DNA from: Opitutaceae bacterium
Lineage (GTDB): Bacteria > Verrucomicrobiota > Verrucomicrobiia > Opitutales > Opitutaceae
DNA: 64,000 bases
Assembly: GCA_027482185.1 (NCBI GenBank)
Contig: JAIXWF010000012.1
Span: 124,001-188,000, forward strand
Direction: 5' to 3'
The translations under genes and the position numbers were made by a program. Below, piece by piece: positions 61,226 to 64,000 of this stretch (positions within the stretch are counted from its first letter, which is position 1; each line of letters starts with the position of its first letter). The notes below the pieces were generated by a model, which was given only the letters and a program-made list of their open reading frames with translations, ran no database searches and was not told where the DNA came from.

Positions 61226-63106
61226 ATGCGCCCGATTTTGCTGCGCCTCCTGCTCGGTCTCCTGGTTTTCTCCGCCGCCTCCCGCGCCGCGGAGTCCGAT
61301 CCTCTGGCCCGTCCGCCGGCCCCGCATCCCCGGCTCCTGCTCGACGACGCCGCGCTCCGGGCCGCCGTCGCCGCCGCCCAAACCGATCCGCTGCGCGCCG
61401 CCCTGCACCGCCGCATCGTGGCCTCCGCCACCGCCGATCTCGGCACGAAGCCCGTGGAACGCATCCTGGTCGGCCCGCGCCTCCTCGACAAATCGCGCAC
61501 CGCGCTCGGCCGCATCCTCACCGCCTCGATGGCGTACCGCCTCACCGGCGACCCACGCTTCGCCGCCCGCGCCCTGCTCGAGATGCGCACGGTCACCAAT
61601 TTCGTCGACTGGAACCCGTCCCATTTCCTCGACGTCGCGGAACTCAGCCTCGCGCTCGCTCTCGGCTACGACTGGCTCCACGCCGCGCTCACCCCGTCCG
61701 AGCGCTCCGAGATCCGGTCCTCGCTCCAGCGCCACGCCCTCGTCTTCGCGCGCGAGGCCTACGCGCCCGAAGGGCCGAAGGACAAACGGCTCTGGTTCGT
61801 CAAGGCCCACCACAACTGGAACCAAGTCTGCAACGGCGGCCTCCTCGCCGCCGCGCTCGCCCTCGCCGAGGACGATCCCGAACTCGCGCGCCTCGTCGTC
61901 GCCGGCGTCCGGCGCAGCCTGCCTCTCGCGATGACGGCCTACGCCCCCGACGGCGCCTACCCCGAGGGCCCCGGCTACTGGGGCTACGGCACCAGCTACA
62001 ACGTCGTCGCCCTCGCCCTGCTCGAATCCGCCTACGGCACCGATTTCGGCCTCTCCGCCGCCCCGGGCTTCGACCGCACCGCCGAGTACCGTCTCCACAT
62101 CCAGGGTACGTCCGGACTCGCGTTCAACCATGCCGACGGCGGCGCCCGCATCGGCGCGCAGGCCGAGTACACGTGGCTCGCACGCCGCTTCGGCCTCGCC
62201 ACCGCCCTCGCCCACAGCCGTTCCCTGCTCGAAGCCGCGCTCGCCGGCGAACGTTCCGGCCGCGTCAACGACCGCCTCTTCGCGCTGCACGCGGCCTGGT
62301 TTCCCGAGGCGCCCGCGGCCGCCGCCTCCGCCCCGCTCGACCGCCGCTTCCGCGGCCCGGCCGAGATCGTCACGCTGCGCGGCGCCTGGAACGATCCCCG
62401 CGCCGTTTTCGTCGGACTCAAGGGCGGCAGCAACGCCGTCAACCATTCCCACCTCGACGCCGGCAGCTTCGTGCTCGATGCGGGCGGCGTGCGCTGGGCC
62501 GAAGACCTCGGCCCCGACAACTACAACCTGCCGGCCTACTTCGGCGCCAAGCGCTGGACCTACTACCGGCTGAACAACTTCAGCCACAACACGCTCACCC
62601 CCGGCGACACGCTGCAGGATCCGAAAGCCTCCGCCCCCGTCGTCGCGTTCGCTTCGCAGCCCGCGCGCGCCTTCGGTGTCGTCGACCTCGCGCCCGTGTA
62701 TCCGGGCCAGGCGGACAAGCTCCGGCGCGGTGTCGTCCTCCTCGACCGCCGCCGGGTCCTCGTCCAGGACGAGGCCGTCGGTCTCAGGGCCGGCACCCCG
62801 CTGGTCTGGCGCATGGTCACCGGCGCCGCGATCGACCTCGCCGATCCACGGCAAGCCGTGCTCAAGCGCGATGGCCGTGTGCTCCGCGCGAAGATTTTGG
62901 CCCCGGCCGACGCCGTCTTCGCCGCCGCACCGGCGACGCCGCCGACCGCCGCGGAAAACCGCAACGCCGGCATGTCCGTCCTCAGCGTCAAAGTGACGCC
63001 GGGCCGCGGCTCCGCCCGTATCGCCGTGTTGCTGACCCCGCAGGACGACGGCCCCGCCGCCGGCGCAGCCGATCCGGAACTGGTCGCGTTGGCCGATTGG
63101 AAGTAA
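61226..63106 (+). CDS. Exported heparinase II/III-like polysaccharide lyase
   Basis: 626 residues, signal peptide MRPILLRLLLGLLVFSAASRAAES. N-terminal alpha/alpha toroid (about 30-340; HPRLLLDDAALRAAVAA, HFLDVAELSLALALGYDWLHAAL, VKAHHNWNQVCNGGLLAAALALA, PDGAYPEGPGYWGYGTSYNVVALALLESAYG) and C-terminal beta-sandwich (NHSHLDAGSFVLDAGGVRWAEDLGPDNYNLP, TYYRLNNFSHNTLTP). These families cleave uronic-acid polysaccharides by beta-elimination; HNW, YWGYGTSYN and NHSHLD are the usual active-site region. The start is the first ATG giving a signal peptide. Heads a unit with the PPOX-like gene and a LacI regulator. Exact substrate not readable. Confidence 0.85.
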   Translation: MRPILLRLLLGLLVFSAASRAAESDPLARPPAPHPRLLLDDAALRAAVAAAQTDPLRAALHRRIVASATADLGTKPVERILVGPRLLDKSRTALGRILTASMAYRLTGDPRFAARALLEMRTVTNFVDWNPSHFLDVAELSLALALGYDWLHAALTPSERSEIRSSLQRHALVFAREAYAPEGPKDKRLWFVKAHHNWNQVCNGGLLAAALALAEDDPELARLVVAGVRRSLPLAMTAYAPDGAYPEGPGYWGYGTSYNVVALALLESAYGTDFGLSAAPGFDRTAEYRLHIQGTSGLAFNHADGGARIGAQAEYTWLARRFGLATALAHSRSLLEAALAGERSGRVNDRLFALHAAWFPEAPAAAASAPLDRRFRGPAEIVTLRGAWNDPRAVFVGLKGGSNAVNHSHLDAGSFVLDAGGVRWAEDLGPDNYNLPAYFGAKRWTYYRLNNFSHNTLTPGDTLQDPKASAPVVAFASQPARAFGVVDLAPVYPGQADKLRRGVVLLDRRRVLVQDEAVGLRAGTPLVWRMVTGAAIDLADPRQAVLKRDGRVLRAKILAPADAVFAAAPATPPTAAENRNAGMSVLSVKVTPGRGSARIAVLLTPQDDGPAAGAADPELVALADWK

Positions 63107-63111
63107 TACCC

Positions 63112-63621
63112 ATGCACCCCGTCGCCGATTCCGCCGCCGAAGCCGTCGCCCGCTTCCGCCGCGACTTCAAAACCGTCGTCCTCGGCACCGCCGGGGCCGA
63201 CGGCGAACCCGCCGCTTCCGTCGCCGCCGCGATCCTCGGCGAGGACCTCGCGTTCTACGCCTACGTCAGCGGCCTCGCCGTGCACACCCGCCATCTCGCG
63301 GCCAATCCCCGCGCCAGCGTCCTGCTCGTCGAGGACGAAGCCGCGGCCGGCCAGTTGCTGGCGCGGCGGCGCCTGACCTTCGCCTGCCGCGCCCGTATGC
63401 TCGAGCGCACCGCTCCGGACTTCGCCCGCCGCACCGGCGAACTGCGCGCCAAATTCGGCGCCGTCTTCGACATGCTCGTCACGTTGCCCGACTTTGTGCT
63501 GGTCCGGCTCGAGCCGCAGCGCGGCCGCCTCGTCGTCGGCTTCGGCGCCGCCTTCGACGTCGATCCCGCCGACTGGACCAAACTGACCCCGGTCGGCCGA
63601 CCGCCCGCCGCCCCGGCCTGA
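63112..63621 (+). CDS. PNPOx-like/flavin-fold protein (HugZ-type)
   Basis: 169 residues, cytoplasmic. Split-barrel flavin-binding fold: AVARFRRDFKTVVLGTAGADGEPAASVAA, AFYAYVSGLAVHTRHLAANPRASVLLVEDE, RRRLTFACRARMLER and FVLVRLEPQRGRLVVGFGAAFDVDP. This pattern is shared by pyridoxamine-phosphate-oxidase-like and heme-utilisation (HugZ-like) proteins; the GRLVVGFGAAFDV ending is the HugZ type, where heme may be bound or degraded. It begins 5 bases after the lyase gene, 2 bases before the LacI-type start. Function uncertain. Confidence 0.78.
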   Translation: MHPVADSAAEAVARFRRDFKTVVLGTAGADGEPAASVAAAILGEDLAFYAYVSGLAVHTRHLAANPRASVLLVEDEAAAGQLLARRRLTFACRARMLERTAPDFARRTGELRAKFGAVFDMLVTLPDFVLVRLEPQRGRLVVGFGAAFDVDPADWTKLTPVGRPPAAPA

Positions 63622-63623
63622 GC

Positions 63624-64000
63624 GTGCCGCCGATCCCTTCTTCCTGCACGATGGCCGACGTCGCCCGCGCGGCCGGCGTCCATCCCGCGACCGTTTCCCG
63701 CGCCCTGCGCGACGATCCGCGGATCACCGCGACCGTACGCCGCAAAGTCCGTGCCGCCGCCTCCCGGCTCGGCTACCGCAAGAATCCGCTGGTCGCCGCC
63801 CTGATGAGCGCCCGCCGTTCCCGGGCCACGGCCCCCTACCAGGCCACCCTTGCGTTCGTGACCCACTACCCGCCCAACCGGGCGGAGTTCTTCCGCGCCA
63901 CCTTCGGCCAATTGCTCGCCGGCGCCCGCCAACGCGCCCGCGCCAACGGCTACACCGTCGAGGAATTCAATCTCTGCCAACCGGGCCTCACGCCGGCCCG
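63624..64000 (+). CDS. LacI-family transcriptional regulator, 3' end outside window
   Basis: The first 125 residues are visible and the frame runs off the window. The HTH is ADVARAAGVHPATVSRALRDDPRITATVRRKVRAAASRLGYRKNP, the classical LacI N-terminus. The periplasmic-binding-like domain starts YQATLAFVTHYPPNRAEFFRATFGQLLAGARQRAR. Start uncertain: GTG at 63624 (nine residues before MADVARAAG) or ATG at 63651. Local neighbours suggest sugar-derived control of the lyase. Confidence 0.85.
   Translation, partial: MPPIPSSCTMADVARAAGVHPATVSRALRDDPRITATVRRKVRAAASRLGYRKNPLVAALMSARRSRATAPYQATLAFVTHYPPNRAEFFRATFGQLLAGARQRARANGYTVEEFNLCQPGLTPA

Overview
The window looks like a chromosome segment of a verrucomicrobium, most likely an Opitutaceae relative. 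Pointers are very high GC with strong G/C third positions, PEP-CTERM proteins ending in the same IPEPSTY...RRRR signature, a DUF1549/DUF1553 plus DUF1501 gene pair, TonB-dependent receptors with an LExFxVTGS segment, a fused E1 dehydrogenase, and lpt genes linked to hprK. The cell is a diderm with lipid A/Kdo-type LPS (kdsC, lptCAB, lpxA). Nearly all start codons lack a recognisable Shine-Dalgarno sequence and follow C/T-rich stretches. Taxonomy is inference; no rRNA or tRNA gene was seen.

Layout. 1-2.3 kb: end of a UPF0173 hydrolase, then a small exported protein and a 120-residue exported protein made of four exact-length 19-residue repeats resembling the Ton-box segment of TonB-dependent receptors. 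2.3-10 kb: a minus-strand set of TonB-dependent receptor, two glycerophosphodiester phosphodiesterases and GlpT, divergent from a SorC-type regulator; this reads as an outer-membrane-to-cytoplasm route for glycerophosphodiesters. 10-17 kb: fused E1 dehydrogenase, pdxJ, kdsC, lptC, lptA, lptB, hprK and rph in a tightly packed run. 17-21 kb: a small HTH protein, sucC-sucD separated by a large inverted repeat, and a RidA-fold protein resembling chorismatases. 21-27 kb: exported DUF1549/DUF1553, DUF1501 and PPC-domain proteins.

27-38 kb, minus strand: an MdtABC-type RND pump (three genes linked by ATGA overlaps), pdxA, lpxA, an unknown gene and aroB. 38-45 kb: two TonB-dependent receptors and two PepSY-type membrane proteins, probably iron-siderophore uptake and reduction. 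45-48.5 kb: beta-barrel porin, nrfH and nrfA behind an excellent FNR-type site, i.e. ammonia-forming nitrite reduction under low oxygen. 48.6-60.8 kb: two giant PEP-CTERM surface proteins (2331 and 1712 residues), each with seven internal repeats of about 200-235 residues. 61-64 kb: heparinase-like lyase, a flavin-fold protein and the start of a LacI regulator.

Non-coding structure is rich. Three copies of a 154-160 bp element with 40-base inverted arms lie at 715-874, 2172-2325 and 60977-61135, and other palindromic repeats lie at 17023-17127, 18987-19095, 20100-20125 and 38033-38058. The strongest candidate for something undescribed is the Ton-box-like repeat protein at 1657-2019.
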